Source: Zhongshania aliphaticivorans
Lineage (GTDB): Bacteria > Pseudomonadota > Gammaproteobacteria > Pseudomonadales > Spongiibacteraceae
Length of the DNA: 44,650 bases
Assembly (NCBI RefSeq): GCF_902705855.1
Contig: NZ_CACSIJ010000011.1
Coordinates: 185,705-230,354 of the forward strand
Direction: 5' to 3'
In this document: piece by piece, positions 1-13,374 of the stretch
Layout: every line of letters begins with the position of its first letter
Numbering within the stretch: the first letter of the stretch is position 1
Made by a program: the position numbers and the translations under genes
The notes under the pieces: model-generated
What the model saw: the letters and a program-made list of their open reading frames with translations, nothing else
Database searches by the model: none
What the model was told of the DNA's origin: nothing

Positions 1-422
1 AATGTACGCTCTTGGCTAAGAAAGTAGTTTTTTGCTACCTGCATGGTGATGGTCGAACCGCCAGATTGAATGCTGCCGCTGGTGACAAGTTGTGATGCCG
101 CTCTTAATAAGCCGCTCACGTCGACGCCGTGATGGCTGTAAAAATGATCGTCTTCGGCGGCTAAGAATGCATCAATAAAGAGTTCGGGTACTTCTTGGAT
201 GCTGATTGGTGAGCGGCGCTTTTCACCAAATTCGCCCAGTAATTTGCCATCGGCGCTGTAAATGCGCAGCGGCGTTTGTAGTTGGGTGTCTTTTAGTGCT
301 TCGACAGATGGTAGTTTGGGGCTGATATAAAGGAATGCAGTGGCGAATACCATTACCGCGCCACAAGTGGCAAGTATGCTTAGGCCTATCAAAATACGAA
401 GATAACGCGTCGTATTGGACAT
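1..422 (-). CDS. mrcA: Penicillin-binding protein 1A, N-terminal part (truncated by window edge)
   Basis: Reading leftward from an ATG at 422, the frame stays open to the window edge (about 140 residues). It encodes a short cytoplasmic N-terminus, one membrane segment (about residues 8-32) and the start of a GT51 transglycosylase domain. The family motifs EDDHFYSHHGVD (catalytic Glu) and GGSTITMQVAKN are both visible. Bifunctional PBP1A enzymes polymerise lipid II and cross-link peptidoglycan at the inner membrane; the transpeptidase domain lies outside the window. The start has a good ribosome site, AAGGA, five bases upstream. It is divergent from pilM, the usual arrangement in Pseudomonas-like genomes (ponA/mrcA). 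The family call is secure; PBP1A rather than another class A PBP rests partly on this neighbourhood. Confidence 0.93.
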   Translation of the reverse strand, partial: MSNTTRYLRILIGLSILATCGAVMVFATAFLYISPKLPSVEALKDTQLQTPLRIYSADGKLLGEFGEKRRSPISIQEVPELFIDAFLAAEDDHFYSHHGVDVSGLLRAASQLVTSGSIQSGGSTITMQVAKNYFLSQERT

Positions 423-513
423 ATTATTCCTTTAATTTAGAGGTGGTGATCACAATTCGAACGCTAGGATACCCAAAAGTGTGGCATTTTCGGTGTCTTT
501 TTTTCAGAACTAT

Positions 514-542
514 TTGCGCATTGGTATACACTGGTATTTAAT
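514..542 (+). promoter_or_regulatory. Possible sigma70-type promoter for the pilM operon
   Basis: TTGCGC at 514-519 and TTTAAT at 537-542 are separated by 17 bases, 51 bases before the pilM start. The -10 matches the consensus at 5 of 6 positions and the -35 at only 3 of 6. This is pattern matching in the 171-base gap between the divergent PBP1A and pilM genes; a leftward promoter must also lie here but was not resolved. Confidence 0.3.
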
Positions 543-566
543 CTTATATGTAAGAGTACGCCCTAA

Positions 567-1660
<1,094 letters not shown>

Positions 1661-1661
<1 letters not shown>

Positions 1662-2221
1662 TGGCAACAATTAACTTATTGCCTTGGCGCGAAGAACGTC
1701 GCCAGCTGATAAAGCAGCAATTTTTAGTCGTTTTAGGTGGCGTAGCGGTTTTGGCTATATTGCTGATAGTACTGGCAATGTCGATAGTTAATAGTGCGAT
1801 TAGTCACCAAGAGGGAAGAAATGCATATCTGCAGGGGCATATAAAGAAAATAAATAAAGAAGTTGCCGAAATTAAAGAGCTGGAAACCCGTCGCCAACAG
1901 CTACTAGATCGTATGGGCATTATTCAAGACTTACAGGGTACAAGACCACTGATTGTCCGCGTATTTGATGAAATGGTGAGAACGTTACCTGACGGCCTGT
2001 TTTATACCTCAGTTAGTCGCCGAGATGCCCGCATAGAGGTTCAGGGGATTGCAGAGTCGAATAACAGAGTGTCTAGTTTGATGAGGAAACTCGATGCCTC
2101 GCCTTGGTTTGCCGACCCCAATTTAACGGCGGTTAGTGCGGCGTCTGCCTATGGTGATCAAGCGAGCAGTTTTAAGCTCTCATACAAAATCAGCGCGCCT
2201 GCGCCTGATGACGAGAAATAG
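1661..2221 (+). CDS. pilN: Type IV pilus assembly protein PilN
   Basis: PilN is a bitopic inner-membrane protein that joins cytoplasmic PilM to periplasmic PilO. The 186-residue product starts with the conserved PilM-binding tail INLLPWREERR (residues 4-14). A membrane helix follows (about 23-45), then a coiled-coil stretch rich in Lys and Glu (about 50-85) and a ferredoxin-like periplasmic domain. The ATG overlaps the pilM TAA by one base and is preceded by AGGAG, which suggests translational coupling. Length and architecture are normal for the family. Confidence 0.96.
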
Positions 2222-2227
2222 GGGGCG

Positions 2228-2854
2228 ATGGCTGTGACAGCGTGGCAAGAACTGGTTGATGAGCTTAAGAGTTTCGATCTTAGTGATTTGGATGTTGAGA
2301 ATATTGGTGCATGGCCTTTATTAGTACGTGTCGGTGCCTGGGTCGCGGTGTTTGTTTTGTGTCTCGTTGGTGGGTATTTTTATGTCATCGCCGATTTGCG
2401 AGTAAAGCTGGCCAGTGTTGAAGCGCAAGAGCTAAAGCTTAAAGATGAGTTTGAAAAGAAAGCCTTTAAAGCGGCGAAACTGGTACCGTTGAAAAAGCAA
2501 ATGATTGAAATGGAAGAGTCCTTTGGCGTGCTCTTGAGTCAGCTGCCGGCGGATACTGAGGTGCCGGGCTTACTTGAAGATATGACTGAAAAGGCGGTCT
2601 CCAACGGCCTAGATATTAGTAGTATTCAGCTTCAGGCCGAGCGACTCAAAGAGTTTTATGTTGAGCTGCCAATTGCAATTAAAGTCAGTGGTAGTTACCA
2701 CGATCTAGCGGCGTTTGTGAGTGGTATTGCTGGCTTGCCTCGTATTGTTACTTTGCATGATTACACCATCAGTTCAGATAAAAATATAAGTCAGCAAACG
2801 ATGTCGATAACGGCAAAAACTTATCGCTATAAAGATCAGGAGGGGGGCAAATGA
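2228..2854 (+). CDS. pilO: Type IV pilus assembly protein PilO
   Basis: PilO pairs with PilN in the periplasm and with PilP, forming the inner-membrane alignment complex of the type IV pilus machine. The 208-residue protein has an N-terminal cytoplasmic segment, one membrane helix (about 30-52), a coiled-coil (about 55-100) and a C-terminal alpha/beta domain. The motif QLPADTEVPGLLEDM (about residues 106-120) is characteristic. It starts six bases after pilN and its last codons overlap the pilP start by four bases. The purine-rich AGGGGG just upstream sits unusually close to the ATG. Confidence 0.95.
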   Translation: MAVTAWQELVDELKSFDLSDLDVENIGAWPLLVRVGAWVAVFVLCLVGGYFYVIADLRVKLASVEAQELKLKDEFEKKAFKAAKLVPLKKQMIEMEESFGVLLSQLPADTEVPGLLEDMTEKAVSNGLDISSIQLQAERLKEFYVELPIAIKVSGSYHDLAAFVSGIAGLPRIVTLHDYTISSDKNISQQTMSITAKTYRYKDQEGGK

Positions 2855-3381
2855 TCCTATTCCCTCGTCTGCTTGTAGTCGTTTCTGTCGCTGTGCTAGC
2901 TGCGTGTAGCGGCGGCAACCAATATGCAGATTTAGATGCGTTCGTAGCAGAAAAACGTGCTGCGCCGTCTGGGCAAATTGCCCCTATTCCCGCCTTAAAG
3001 GCTTATCGTGCGTTTAGTTACACCGCGTCTGGTTTACGGGCGCCATTTAATCGGCCTGTCGATGTAAAAGAAATAGCTCGCTTGGAAGCGGCGAGCGATG
3101 TCAAACCGGATTTGAAGCGTGAAAAAGAGTTCTTAGAACAATTCTCTCTGGATTCAATAACGGTCGTCGGCACGGTTCGTCTTAATGGCGTGCTATGGGC
3201 TTTGGTAAAAGACCCTGATGGCGGCGTGCATCGTGTGCGAAAAAGTAATTATCTAGGCCGTAATTTCGGCAGGATCATTGAAGTGGCAGAAAATTACCTG
3301 ACAGTGGTGGAAATTGTATCTACCGGCGGGGATGGTTGGGTAGAGCGGCCTCGCTCCCTTGAATTGAAAGTCCGTAAGTAA
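2851..3381 (+). CDS. pilP: Type IV pilus lipoprotein PilP
   Basis: PilP is an inner-membrane-anchored lipoprotein that connects PilNO to the outer-membrane secretin PilQ. The 176-residue product has a lipoprotein signal with lipobox LAAC (Cys19), a flexible Pro/Ala-rich linker with the PilNO-binding segment, and a C-terminal beta domain containing VGTVRLNGVLWALVKDPDG and the motif GRNFGRI. Its ATG overlaps the pilO stop (ATGA) and is preceded by a very strong AGGAGG site. The operon context confirms the role. Confidence 0.96.
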   Translation: MILFPRLLVVVSVAVLAACSGGNQYADLDAFVAEKRAAPSGQIAPIPALKAYRAFSYTASGLRAPFNRPVDVKEIARLEAASDVKPDLKREKEFLEQFSLDSITVVGTVRLNGVLWALVKDPDGGVHRVRKSNYLGRNFGRIIEVAENYLTVVEIVSTGGDGWVERPRSLELKVRK

Positions 3382-3404
3382 GAATTCGAATGGCGGAGAA
3401 GTAC

Positions 3405-5567
3405 ATGAATACCCGAGTGCAGATGCAGTGCAAAAGACCTTGTCACAAGGCGGGGCTGGGGCGACAACTCCTGACTGGTTTATGTTTACTTTTGGCATCC
3501 CTTTCAGCCACGGCGTCTAATTTAAAAAATGTCGAATTTAATTCCCTGCAAGGTGGTAGCTTTGAGGCGCGATTAACATTTGATGGGCCAGCGCCAGAAG
3601 TGAAGGGCTACACCATTGAGAAGCCAGCTAGGATTGCTCTTGACCTAGTGGGTGCTGGCAATATGCTCAGTCAGAAGAAATTCCCTTTAGCTTATGACAA
3701 TGCTAGCAGTGCGGTTGTACTGGAGGGGCGTGATCGTACCCGTGTGGTGTTGAATTTAATTAAGCTGGCGAGTTACGAAACCCGCCAAGAGGGTAATGTA
3801 TTAATCGTTGAAGTAGGTAGTGGCGGAAGCCAAGCGTATTTAAAAGAGAAATATAACAGTCCTTTGGCCACGTCTGCGCCGGTAGTGAGTACGAGTAATA
3901 GTATTACCGATTTAGATTTCCGTCGCGGCGAAAAAGGTGAAGGCCGTCTAGTGATTCAGCTGGCGGACGCCAAAGCTGATGTGAATGTGTTTGTTGAAGG
4001 TTCAAAAATAAAAGTCGATTTTGGTGGCGTAAGTTTGCCGCAGAATCTGCAGCGCCGTTTTGATGTTGGTGATTTTGCAACGCCGGTGAAAAGCATTGAT
4101 GCGCGCATGGGTGAAAAAGGCGCGAAATTGTCATTGGAGGCGAGCGGTGAGTACGATTACCTGGCCTACCAAACGGATACCGAATATGTGGTTAGTGTGA
4201 AGCCGCTCACCAAGAAAGAAGTTGAAGATCGTCGGCGTGAATTCGCCTATGTGGGTGAAAAACTGTCCTTGAACTTCCAAGACATTGAAGTTCGCTCAGT
4301 ATTACAGCTTATTGCAGACTTTACCGAATTAAACCTGGTGGCTAGCGATACCGTCAGCGGAAATATCACCTTGCGCCTACAAAATGTGCCTTGGGATCAA
4401 GCTTTGGAGCTGGTGTTAAAAACCAAAGGTTTAGATAAGCGCCAAGTCGGTAATGTTTTGATGGTTGCGCCCGCCGCCGAAATCGCCGAGCGCGAGCGTC
4501 AGGAAATTGAAGCTCAAAAACAAGTGGAAGAGCTTGCGCCATTGCAAAGCGAATTTATTCGAGTGCGCTATGCCGATGCGGCGGAGCTATTTAAGCTGTT
4601 TCGCCCTGAGCGCAACGGTGAAAATGATGAGAATTCTACCGGCAGTATTTTGTCACCACGCGGCAAAGTGATCGTAGATGAGCGTACCAATTCCTTATTG
4701 ATAACGGAGACGGCCGAGCGCTTAGATGAATTTAGACGCCTGATTTCTCTTATTGACGTGCCGGTTCGTCAGGTTCAAATTGAGGCGCGGATTGTCCGCG
4801 CTAGCTCAGACTTTGACCGTTCGCTCGGGGTGCGGTGGGGCGGAGCCTATGTAAAAGCGGATGGCGATAAAGTGTACTCTGCCAACGGTGACTTGGAGAA
4901 CAATCAAGCTACGCAAGACCGTTACTTGTCTGCGCTTGCATCTGGCTCTCCTACCTACACCCCAAAGCAAGGTTTGGTAACTGATTTGGGTGTGTCTGGT
5001 GCGGCGGGCTCCTTTGCACTTGGTTTTATTAGTTCGGACGTACTGCTTAATCTAGAATTATCTGCGCTGGAATCTAAGGGGCGCGGTGAGATCGTATCGC
5101 AACCGCGTGTTGTTACCGGCGACAAAGAGCCCGCTATTATTAAATCCGGTACGGAAATCCCTTACCCAGAATCGTCAGCTAACGGCGAAACAACAATTGC
5201 GTTTAAAGAGGCTGTTTTGAAGTTGGACGTGACGCCAATCATTACGCCGGACGACCGTATTATTATGGATTTAACCATCAATCAAGATACGATTGGCTCA
5301 TTAGTTATTGCCACAGGCTTAGGTGGTCAGGTGCCTACTATTGATACCACTGAGCTGAAAACGCGAGTATTAGTAAGTAATGGTGAAACGGTAGTGTTAG
5401 GTGGGGTCTATGATCAGCTAGATATTTCCTCTGAAACTAAGGTGCCATTTCTAGGTGACCTCCCCTTCATCGGGCGTTTATTTAAGAGTACGACCGTGTC
5501 ACGTGAAAAGCAGGAGACGTTGATATTTATTACGCCACGGATTCTGGCCGACAGTTTGGTAGATTAA
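3405..5567 (+). CDS. pilQ: Type IV pilus secretin PilQ
   Basis: PilQ forms the outer-membrane secretin channel through which the pilus passes. The protein has a signal peptide (hydrophobic [17 protein letters not shown]), two peptidoglycan-binding AMIN-type beta domains (about residues 35-130 and 165-265), a secretin/TonB short domain beginning near [20 protein letters not shown] (about 285), an N1/secretin_N domain (about 380-460) and the C-terminal beta-barrel secretin domain ending in [14 protein letters not shown] and a [10 protein letters not shown] tail. The start at 3405 was preferred to an in-frame ATG at 3390 because GGAG lies six bases upstream of it. This gives about 720 residues, normal for the family. 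Confidence 0.96.
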   Translation: MNTRVQMQCKRPCHKAGLGRQLLTGLCLLLASLSATASNLKNVEFNSLQGGSFEARLTFDGPAPEVKGYTIEKPARIALDLVGAGNMLSQKKFPLAYDNASSAVVLEGRDRTRVVLNLIKLASYETRQEGNVLIVEVGSGGSQAYLKEKYNSPLATSAPVVSTSNSITDLDFRRGEKGEGRLVIQLADAKADVNVFVEGSKIKVDFGGVSLPQNLQRRFDVGDFATPVKSIDARMGEKGAKLSLEASGEYDYLAYQTDTEYVVSVKPLTKKEVEDRRREFAYVGEKLSLNFQDIEVRSVLQLIADFTELNLVASDTVSGNITLRLQNVPWDQALELVLKTKGLDKRQVGNVLMVAPAAEIAERERQEIEAQKQVEELAPLQSEFIRVRYADAAELFKLFRPERNGENDENSTGSILSPRGKVIVDERTNSLLITETAERLDEFRRLISLIDVPVRQVQIEARIVRASSDFDRSLGVRWGGAYVKADGDKVYSANGDLENNQATQDRYLSALASGSPTYTPKQGLVTDLGVSGAAGSFALGFISSDVLLNLELSALESKGRGEIVSQPRVVTGDKEPAIIKSGTEIPYPESSANGETTIAFKEAVLKLDVTPIITPDDRIIMDLTINQDTIGSLVIATGLGGQVPTIDTTELKTRVLVSNGETVVLGGVYDQLDISSETKVPFLGDLPFIGRLFKSTTVSREKQETLIFITPRILADSLVD

Positions 5568-5571
5568 TATT

Positions 5572-6111
5572 GTGATTATGAAGTCTGGTGCGGTATTTTT
5601 GGTAGGCCCAATGGGGGCAGGTAAAAGTACGATAGGTCGTTTACTCGCAGATACTTTACGCTTCGATTTTCGTGATGTTGATCGCGAAATAGAAGAGCGT
5701 AGTGGTGTCGATATTCCATGGATCTTTGATATGGAGGGCGAAGAAGGTTTTCGAGACCGCGAAGAAGCCATGCTCGCTGAATTAAGTGACGCCGCGCAGG
5801 TGGTTATTTCAACTGGCGGCGGGGCGGTGTTACGCGGAGATAGCCGAAAATTGATGGTTGCCAAGGGCACCGTAATTTATTTAAAAACCTCGGTGGATGA
5901 ACAAATTCGTCGTACCGCTCGAGATCGTAAGCGGCCCCTTTTACAAACAGGTGATCCCGGTACAACCTTGCGTAATTTAATGGCTTTGCGAGAGCCTCTT
6001 TATGAAGAAATCGCTGATTACACGGTTTTAACCGATAACAGAACCCCTAAGTCTGTTGTGCAAGAATTATGTTCTCAGCTCGGTGCTGACGACCTGAGTG
6101 CTCAATATTGA
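5572..6111 (+). CDS. aroK: Shikimate kinase
   Basis: Shikimate kinase phosphorylates shikimate at the 3-hydroxyl using ATP, the fifth step towards chorismate. Visible motifs are Walker [10 protein letters not shown] (about residues 12-20), the substrate-binding [11 protein letters not shown], the FRDREE segment, STGGGAVLR (shikimate-binding glycines) and the lid arginines in [11 protein letters not shown]. The protein is 179 residues, normal for AroK. It begins GTG four bases after pilQ; an in-frame ATG six bases further on (5578) is an equally good start and no clear ribosome site decides between them. pilQ-aroK-aroB linkage is conserved in gammaproteobacteria. Confidence 0.96.
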   Translation: MIMKSGAVFLVGPMGAGKSTIGRLLADTLRFDFRDVDREIEERSGVDIPWIFDMEGEEGFRDREEAMLAELSDAAQVVISTGGGAVLRGDSRKLMVAKGTVIYLKTSVDEQIRRTARDRKRPLLQTGDPGTTLRNLMALREPLYEEIADYTVLTDNRTPKSVVQELCSQLGADDLSAQY

Positions 6112-6162
6112 TATACTGGCCAACTTGGTCGGTATATTAATCATTTCTCGGATACACCATTG

Positions 6163-7248
6163 ATGAAAAACCTCGAACTCGATTTGGGAGAGCGTAGCTA
6201 TCCCATTTTTATAGCGCGCGACCTCCTTGGCGAGCCGGATCTGTGGACTAAATATATTGCCGGTAGACAAGTTTGTATTGTAACGAACGACACTATTGCA
6301 CCTTTGTATCTTGCAAAGCTGAAGGCTCAGCTTGGTGATAAATCTGTGTGTGAGGTGATTTTACCCGATGGCGAAGCGTATAAGACGCTGGCAACGCTAG
6401 AGCAGATTTTTGACACATTACTAGAAAAAAATCATAACCGGGGTACGACTTTGATTGCCCTTGGTGGTGGCGTGGTCGGTGATATGTGCGGGTTTGCGGC
6501 GGCCTGCTATCAGCGCGGCGTGCAGTTTATTCAAATTCCCAGTACGTTATTATCGATGGTTGATTCCTCTGTAGGAGGCAAAACAGGCGTAAACCACCCG
6601 ATGGGCAAGAATATGATTGGCGCCTTCCATCAGCCAAATTGTGTGCTTGCGGATTTGAGTTTGTTAGATACCTTACCTGAACGCGAGTATTCCGCGGGTA
6701 TGGCCGAAGTGATTAAGTACGGCTTAATTTGCGATGCACCATTTTTTGAGTGGTTAGAAAGAAATATCGCGGGACTAATGAGTCGAGATACAGATTTACT
6801 CGAAGAAGCTGTCTATCGCTCCTGTGTGAACAAGGCTGAGGTTGTGGCAGAGGATGAGCGCGAAGGCGGTCGTCGGGCAATTTTAAATCTTGGTCACACC
6901 TTTGGTCATGCGATTGAAACGGCTGAAGGTTATGGAAATTGGTTGCATGGTGAGGCGGTGTCGGCGGGGACGGTATTGGCCATGGCGCTGTCGCTTGAGC
7001 TCGGCTGGCTGGACGCCGACGTTGTTAAGCGGGGAAAAAATCTGCTTGAATTAGCGGGGCTACCCATTGTTCCGCCAGAAAATATGGATGTGGATCAATT
7101 TTTGCAGTTAATGGGGCGTGATAAAAAGGTGCTAGACGGTCGTTTGCGCCTAGTGCTGTTGAAAGGCTTGGGTGAGGCAGTGGTGAGTAGTGATGCTCCT
7201 GAAGCGACAATTGCTAAGGTGTTGCGCGCTGCGGGAGTTCGTGCTTAG
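6163..7248 (+). CDS. aroB: 3-dehydroquinate synthase
   Basis: AroB converts DAHP to 3-dehydroquinate using NAD and a divalent metal, the second step of the shikimate pathway. Motifs include the nucleotide-binding [17 protein letters not shown], the substrate loop [18 protein letters not shown], the metal ligand Glu in the [13 protein letters not shown] region, and the histidines of [12 protein letters not shown] and WLHGEAV. The length (about 361) is typical. An in-frame TTG at 6160 directly precedes the ATG chosen here. It follows aroK by 51 bases, so the two are probably cotranscribed. Confidence 0.96.
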   Translation: MKNLELDLGERSYPIFIARDLLGEPDLWTKYIAGRQVCIVTNDTIAPLYLAKLKAQLGDKSVCEVILPDGEAYKTLATLEQIFDTLLEKNHNRGTTLIALGGGVVGDMCGFAAACYQRGVQFIQIPSTLLSMVDSSVGGKTGVNHPMGKNMIGAFHQPNCVLADLSLLDTLPEREYSAGMAEVIKYGLICDAPFFEWLERNIAGLMSRDTDLLEEAVYRSCVNKAEVVAEDEREGGRRAILNLGHTFGHAIETAEGYGNWLHGEAVSAGTVLAMALSLELGWLDADVVKRGKNLLELAGLPIVPPENMDVDQFLQLMGRDKKVLDGRLRLVLLKGLGEAVVSSDAPEATIAKVLRAAGVRA

Positions 7249-7291
7249 TTACGAGGTGTTGTTTAAAAAATGATCGCTTACGCGGTGACGT

Positions 7292-7320
7292 TTGTTGCTT
7301 TTGCTCTGTCCGTGTAGAAT
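7292..7320 (+). promoter_or_regulatory. Possible sigma70-type promoter for gltBD
   Basis: TTGTTG at 7292-7297 and TAGAAT at 7315-7320 are spaced by 17 bases, 92 bases before the gltB ATG, in the 163-base gap after aroB. Each hexamer matches consensus at four or five positions. Downstream in the leader, TTCGGG (7333-7338) and CCCGAA (7352-7357) could form a weak stem. No ribosome site stronger than GAGAG near 7401 is seen before gltB. Confidence 0.4.
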
Positions 7321-7411
7321 GTCACTCCTTTTTTCGGGTATGTGTAAAGTCCCCGAACATTCTTTCCGACTATCTTTTTGTTTTTCTTAGTAATTTTGCG
7401 AGAGTCGTTTT

Positions 7412-10400
7412 ATGAGTACAGGCCTGTACAGACCTGAAGATGTGCGCGACAACTGTGGATTCGGCCTAATAGCCCATATGCAGGGTGAACCGAGTCATAA
7501 ATTGTTGCAGACTGCCATCGAATCGCTGACCTGCATGACACACCGTGGCGGAATAGCCGCCGACGGTAAAACAGGTGACGGCTGTGGCTTATTGCTCAAA
7601 AAGCCCGATGGCTTTTTACGCGCGGTGGCGAAAGAGTCCTGCGGTAGCGAGCTGAGCGAAAATTACGGAGTCGGGCAGATTTTCCTCAGCCGCGACGAGG
7701 CGCTTGCCGCCTCTGCGCGTGCCGGATTCGAAGCCGTGTTGCGTAAAAATGGTCTTCAACCTGCGGGCTGGCGAGTCGTGCCTGTAGACGAATCCGTTTG
7801 TGGCGAAATTGCACTTTCAAGTCTGCCGCGAATTGAGCAAGTCTTTATCAATGTCGACGGCATGGACACGCAGCAGCTGCGTACTTGTTTGTTTGTGGTT
7901 CGACGTCAGGCCGAGATGGCTTTGGCTGGCGATCCAGATTTTTACATATCGAGCTTGTCTGCAGACGTTATTGCTTATAAAGGTTTGGTGATGCCGGTTG
8001 ATTTACCGCGCTTTTACTTAGACCTCGCTAATCCTGGGTTAGAAACCGCTATTTGCGTATTCCATCAGCGCTTTTCTACCAATACGATGCCTCGTTGGCC
8101 CTTGGCTCAGCCTTTCCGGATGTTGGCCCACAACGGTGAAATTAATACCATTGAAGGTAACCGCAATTGGGCGGAAGCGCGTACGGGTAATTTTAGCAGT
8201 CCACTATTGCCAAATGTAGCTGAGCTTGCGCCGTTGGTTAATCGCACTGGCTCTGACTCCTCAAGTTTAGATAATATGCTTGAGCTGTTAGTTGCTGGTG
8301 GCATGGATTTGTTCCGTGCCGTGCGGATGCTGGTACCACCGGCATGGCAAAACATTGAGCACATGGACGCTGATTTAAAGGCGTTTTACGAATATAACTC
8401 CATGCATATGGAGCCGTGGGATGGCCCCGCTGGCTTGGTTTTAACCGATGGTCGTTACGCGGTATGTATGCTGGATCGCAACGGTTTGCGTCCGTCGCGT
8501 TGGGTGATCACTAAAGATGGCTTCATCACCGTCGCCTCAGAAATTGGCACTTACGGCTATACACCTGAAGATGTGGTCTCCAAAGGTCGTGTTGGTCCGG
8601 GGCAAATTCTCGTTGTTGATACTGAAAATGGTGAGGTGCTGCACACTGAAGAGGTTGATAATCGCCTGAAGTCAGCACATCCTTACAAGCAATGGTTGCG
8701 TGAAAATGGAAATCGCCTTCAAGATCAGCTTGGGCAGGGTAATCGCCCAGCGCTACCTGAGGCTGATACCTTGGCGGCATTCCAAAAATATTTTCAAGTT
8801 AGCTTTGAAGAGCGTGAGCAGGTGTTGTCGGCGTTAGCTGACAGTGGCAACGAAGCAGTCGGTTCAATGGGTGATGACACCCCAATGGCGGTGCTGTCGC
8901 GGCAGACGCGTTCGCTATATGATTTTTTCCGCCAGAAATTTGCGCAGGTAACCAATCCGCCGATAGATCCGCTACGTGAAACTATCGTCATGAGTTTGGA
9001 AACGTTATTGGGCGCTGAACAAAATGTATTTGAGCAAACGGCGGATCACGCTGATCGCTTAATACTAACAAGCCCAGTTTTGTCGCCAGACAAATTTGAC
9101 CGCTTAATGCATGTTGATTCTCCGCGCTATCCTTTAGCGCATATAAATTTGGCCTACGATCCTGCGCTGATGTCTTTAAAAGAGGCAGTGGCTGGGGTGG
9201 CATCGGCGGCGGAAAGCGCTGTGCGTGACGGTAAAGTCATTTTATTGCTGAGTGATCGAGCTATCGAGCCTGGCTTGCTGGCGGTACATAGCTTGCTGGC
9301 AACCGGCGCTGTTCATCACCACCTTATTAAGCAAGGCCTGCGCTGTGATGCGAACATTGTTGTAGAGAGCGGCAGTGCCCGTGACTCGCATCAGATGGCG
9401 TGTTTGTTTGGCTTTGGTGCGACGGCTGTCTATCCGTATATGGCCTATGCCGTTATTAGCGATATGTTGGGTTGCGGTGAAATTCTCGGAGATGAGCAAA
9501 CGGCCCAGACCAATTACGTAAAAGGCATTAACAAAGGCCTTCTGAAGATCATGTCTAAAATGGGCATATCGACTATTGCCTCTTATCGCGGCGCGCAATT
9601 ATTTGAAGCTATTGGCTTGGCAACCGAGGTTGTCGACACCTGTTTCAAAGGTGTTGCTAGTCGTATTGCCGGTGCGGGATTTGCCGAGCTGCAGCGCGAC
9701 CAAGAAGCTTTGGCTACGGTGGCGTGGTTACCGCGCAAAACCATTGATCAAGGTGGTTTGCTGAAATACGTGCATGGCAAGGAATACCACGCGTTTAACC
9801 CCGATGTGGTTATGACTCTGCAAGACGCAGTGAAAAGTGGCGATTACGCACAGTGGAAGAAATACGCGGCACTGGTTAATAACCGTCCGGTTGCGACTAT
9901 CCGTGATTTACTTGGTTTTAAAGGCGATATTAAGCCAATTCCGCTTGATGAAGTTGAGCCGATAGAAAGCTTATTGCGTCGCTTTGACTCTGCGGGTATG
10001 TCACTGGGGGCATTAAGCCCTGAGGCACACGAGGCGCTGGCAACCGCCATGAACCGTCTTGGTGGTCGCTCTAACTCTGGTGAGGGTGGTGAAGATCCTG
10101 CTCGTTTCGGTACCGAGCGGGTGTCAAAAATTAAGCAGGTGGCTTCAGGTCGTTTTGGTGTGACGCCGCATTACTTGGTGAATGCAGAAGTACTACAGAT
10201 CAAAGTAGCGCAGGGTGCTAAGCCAGGCGAAGGTGGCCAGCTACCTGGCGGTAAAGTTAACGCATTGATCGCGAGACTGCGTTATTCGGTGCCAGGTGTG
10301 ACACTGATCTCGCCGCCGCCGCATCATGATATTTATTCGATAGAAGATTTAGCTCAGCTAATTTTCGATCTTAAACAGGTTAATCCTTCGGCGCTGGTTT

Positions 10401-11860
10401 CGGTAAAATTGGTGTCTGAGCCAGGTGTTGGCACGATTGCCGCTGGTGTGGCTAAGGCTTACGCTGACCTGATTACGATTTCTGGTTATGACGGCGGTAC
10501 GGCTGCGAGTCCTATTACATCGATCCGCTATGCGGGCTCGCCGTGGGAGCTAGGTCTATCTGAAGCCCAGCAAACACTGCGGGGCAATGGCTTGCGCGGC
10601 AAGGTTCGGGTACAAACTGACGGCGGTCTAAAAACCGGGTTAGATGTTGTTAAAGCAGCAATGCTTGGCGCAGAAAGTTTTGGTTTTGGCACCACGCCGA
10701 TGGTTGCGCTGGGCTGTAAGTATCTGCGTATTTGCCATCTTAATAACTGTGCGACGGGTGTTGCTACCCAAGATGAGCGTCTGCGTGATGAGCATTTTAT
10801 TGGCACGGTTGAAATGGTGATGAACTTCTTCACCTTTATCGCGACCGAAACCCGTGAGTGGATGGCGAGTATTGGCGTTCGCACGATGGAAGAGCTGATT
10901 GGTCGCACCGATTTATTGGTGCAGAAAGAGGGTGAGACTGAGAAGCAAGAATTGCTAGATTTGTCGCCCATTCTATTCAAAGATCCTGCTGCGAAAGATC
11001 AGCCAGAGTTTTGTCAGGTCGACTTAAATGCGCCATTTGATAAAGGCGAGAAAGCCGAGGCGATGGTTGCTGCGGCATTACCTGCAATTGAAGCGAAATC
11101 CGGCGCCGATCTGGAATTTAAGGTAACCAACTGCGATCGCTCTATTGGTGCACGTTTGTCCGGTGAGATCGCTAAGCGTCACGGCAATCTTGGTATGGAC
11201 GATGCGCCAGTGACACTTCGTATGAAGGGCACCGCAGGCCAGAGTTTTGGCGTGTGGAATGCGGGTGGTCTGAATATGTATCTTGAAGGCGACGCTAACG
11301 ATTACGTCGGCAAGGGCATGGCCGGTGGTAAGTTGGTAATTTATCCGCCAAAAGGTAGCGTGTTTAAGAGCCAAGATACGGCAATTATCGGTAATACCTG
11401 TCTTTACGGTGCGACTGGCGGCAAGCTCTTTGCCGCAGGTATTGCCGGTGAGCGCTTTGGTGTTCGTAACTCTGGTGCCCACGCTGTTGTTGAAGGCGCG
11501 GGTGATCATTGCTGCGAATATATGACCGGCGGTATTGTCACCGTTTTGGGGCCTACTGGGGTCAACTTTGGTGCAGGTATGACGGGTGGTTTTGCCTATG
11601 TCTTAGATGAGGCAAATCGCTTTGTTGATCGATATAACAGTGAGCTCGTCGAAATGTGCCGGATAAACTCCGAGTCGATGGAGGCCTACCGAGCACACTT
11701 GCGCGGCAATATTGTTGAGTATGTGGCAGAAACAAGCTCCGCGTGGGGGCAGCATATCCTCGATAATTTTGACGACTACATCGGTAAATTCTGGATGATC
11801 AAGCCAAAGGCGGCGAGCCTCAGCCGTTTGCTTGACTCCACCAGAAGACGTCCGGAATAA
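7412..11860 (+). CDS. gltB: Glutamate synthase [NADPH] large subunit
   Basis: GltB makes glutamate from 2-oxoglutarate and the amide nitrogen of glutamine. The 1482-residue protein has all expected domains: an N-terminal class II amidotransferase whose catalytic Cys is residue 15 (DNCGFGL), implying a 14-residue propeptide; a central domain; an FMN-binding synthase barrel with the [13 protein letters not shown] and [14 protein letters not shown] motifs; the 3Fe-4S ligands in [12 protein letters not shown]; and a C-terminal beta-helix rich in GxxxG repeats (about 1240-1420). The length is close to E. coli GltB. It pairs with gltD 31 bases downstream, and the product acts as a cytoplasmic alpha/beta complex. 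Confidence 0.97.
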   Translation: MSTGLYRPEDVRDNCGFGLIAHMQGEPSHKLLQTAIESLTCMTHRGGIAADGKTGDGCGLLLKKPDGFLRAVAKESCGSELSENYGVGQIFLSRDEALAASARAGFEAVLRKNGLQPAGWRVVPVDESVCGEIALSSLPRIEQVFINVDGMDTQQLRTCLFVVRRQAEMALAGDPDFYISSLSADVIAYKGLVMPVDLPRFYLDLANPGLETAICVFHQRFSTNTMPRWPLAQPFRMLAHNGEINTIEGNRNWAEARTGNFSSPLLPNVAELAPLVNRTGSDSSSLDNMLELLVAGGMDLFRAVRMLVPPAWQNIEHMDADLKAFYEYNSMHMEPWDGPAGLVLTDGRYAVCMLDRNGLRPSRWVITKDGFITVASEIGTYGYTPEDVVSKGRVGPGQILVVDTENGEVLHTEEVDNRLKSAHPYKQWLRENGNRLQDQLGQGNRPALPEADTLAAFQKYFQVSFEEREQVLSALADSGNEAVGSMGDDTPMAVLSRQTRSLYDFFRQKFAQVTNPPIDPLRETIVMSLETLLGAEQNVFEQTADHADRLILTSPVLSPDKFDRLMHVDSPRYPLAHINLAYDPALMSLKEAVAGVASAAESAVRDGKVILLLSDRAIEPGLLAVHSLLATGAVHHHLIKQGLRCDANIVVESGSARDSHQMACLFGFGATAVYPYMAYAVISDMLGCGEILGDEQTAQTNYVKGINKGLLKIMSKMGISTIASYRGAQLFEAIGLATEVVDTCFKGVASRIAGAGFAELQRDQEALATVAWLPRKTIDQGGLLKYVHGKEYHAFNPDVVMTLQDAVKSGDYAQWKKYAALVNNRPVATIRDLLGFKGDIKPIPLDEVEPIESLLRRFDSAGMSLGALSPEAHEALATAMNRLGGRSNSGEGGEDPARFGTERVSKIKQVASGRFGVTPHYLVNAEVLQIKVAQGAKPGEGGQLPGGKVNALIARLRYSVPGVTLISPPPHHDIYSIEDLAQLIFDLKQVNPSALVSVKLVSEPGVGTIAAGVAKAYADLITISGYDGGTAASPITSIRYAGSPWELGLSEAQQTLRGNGLRGKVRVQTDGGLKTGLDVVKAAMLGAESFGFGTTPMVALGCKYLRICHLNNCATGVATQDERLRDEHFIGTVEMVMNFFTFIATETREWMASIGVRTMEELIGRTDLLVQKEGETEKQELLDLSPILFKDPAAKDQPEFCQVDLNAPFDKGEKAEAMVAAALPAIEAKSGADLEFKVTNCDRSIGARLSGEIAKRHGNLGMDDAPVTLRMKGTAGQSFGVWNAGGLNMYLEGDANDYVGKGMAGGKLVIYPPKGSVFKSQDTAIIGNTCLYGATGGKLFAAGIAGERFGVRNSGAHAVVEGAGDHCCEYMTGGIVTVLGPTGVNFGAGMTGGFAYVLDEANRFVDRYNSELVEMCRINSESMEAYRAHLRGNIVEYVAETSSAWGQHILDNFDDYIGKFWMIKPKAASLSRLLDSTRRRPE

Positions 11861-11879
11861 GCCCGCCGAGTAGCAATGA

Positions 11880-13362
<1,483 letters not shown>

Positions 13363-13374
13363 TTAAGGTTTACT

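Noticed and set aside
335-541. Rightward ORF of 68 codons across the PBP1A start and the pilM promoter gap.
   Set aside because: Overlaps the conserved PBP1A start on the other strand and reads into intergenic DNA; no ribosome site.
10528-11509. Antisense ORFs of 143 and 150 codons within gltB.
   Set aside because: They lie wholly opposite conserved gltB coding sequence and have no family features.
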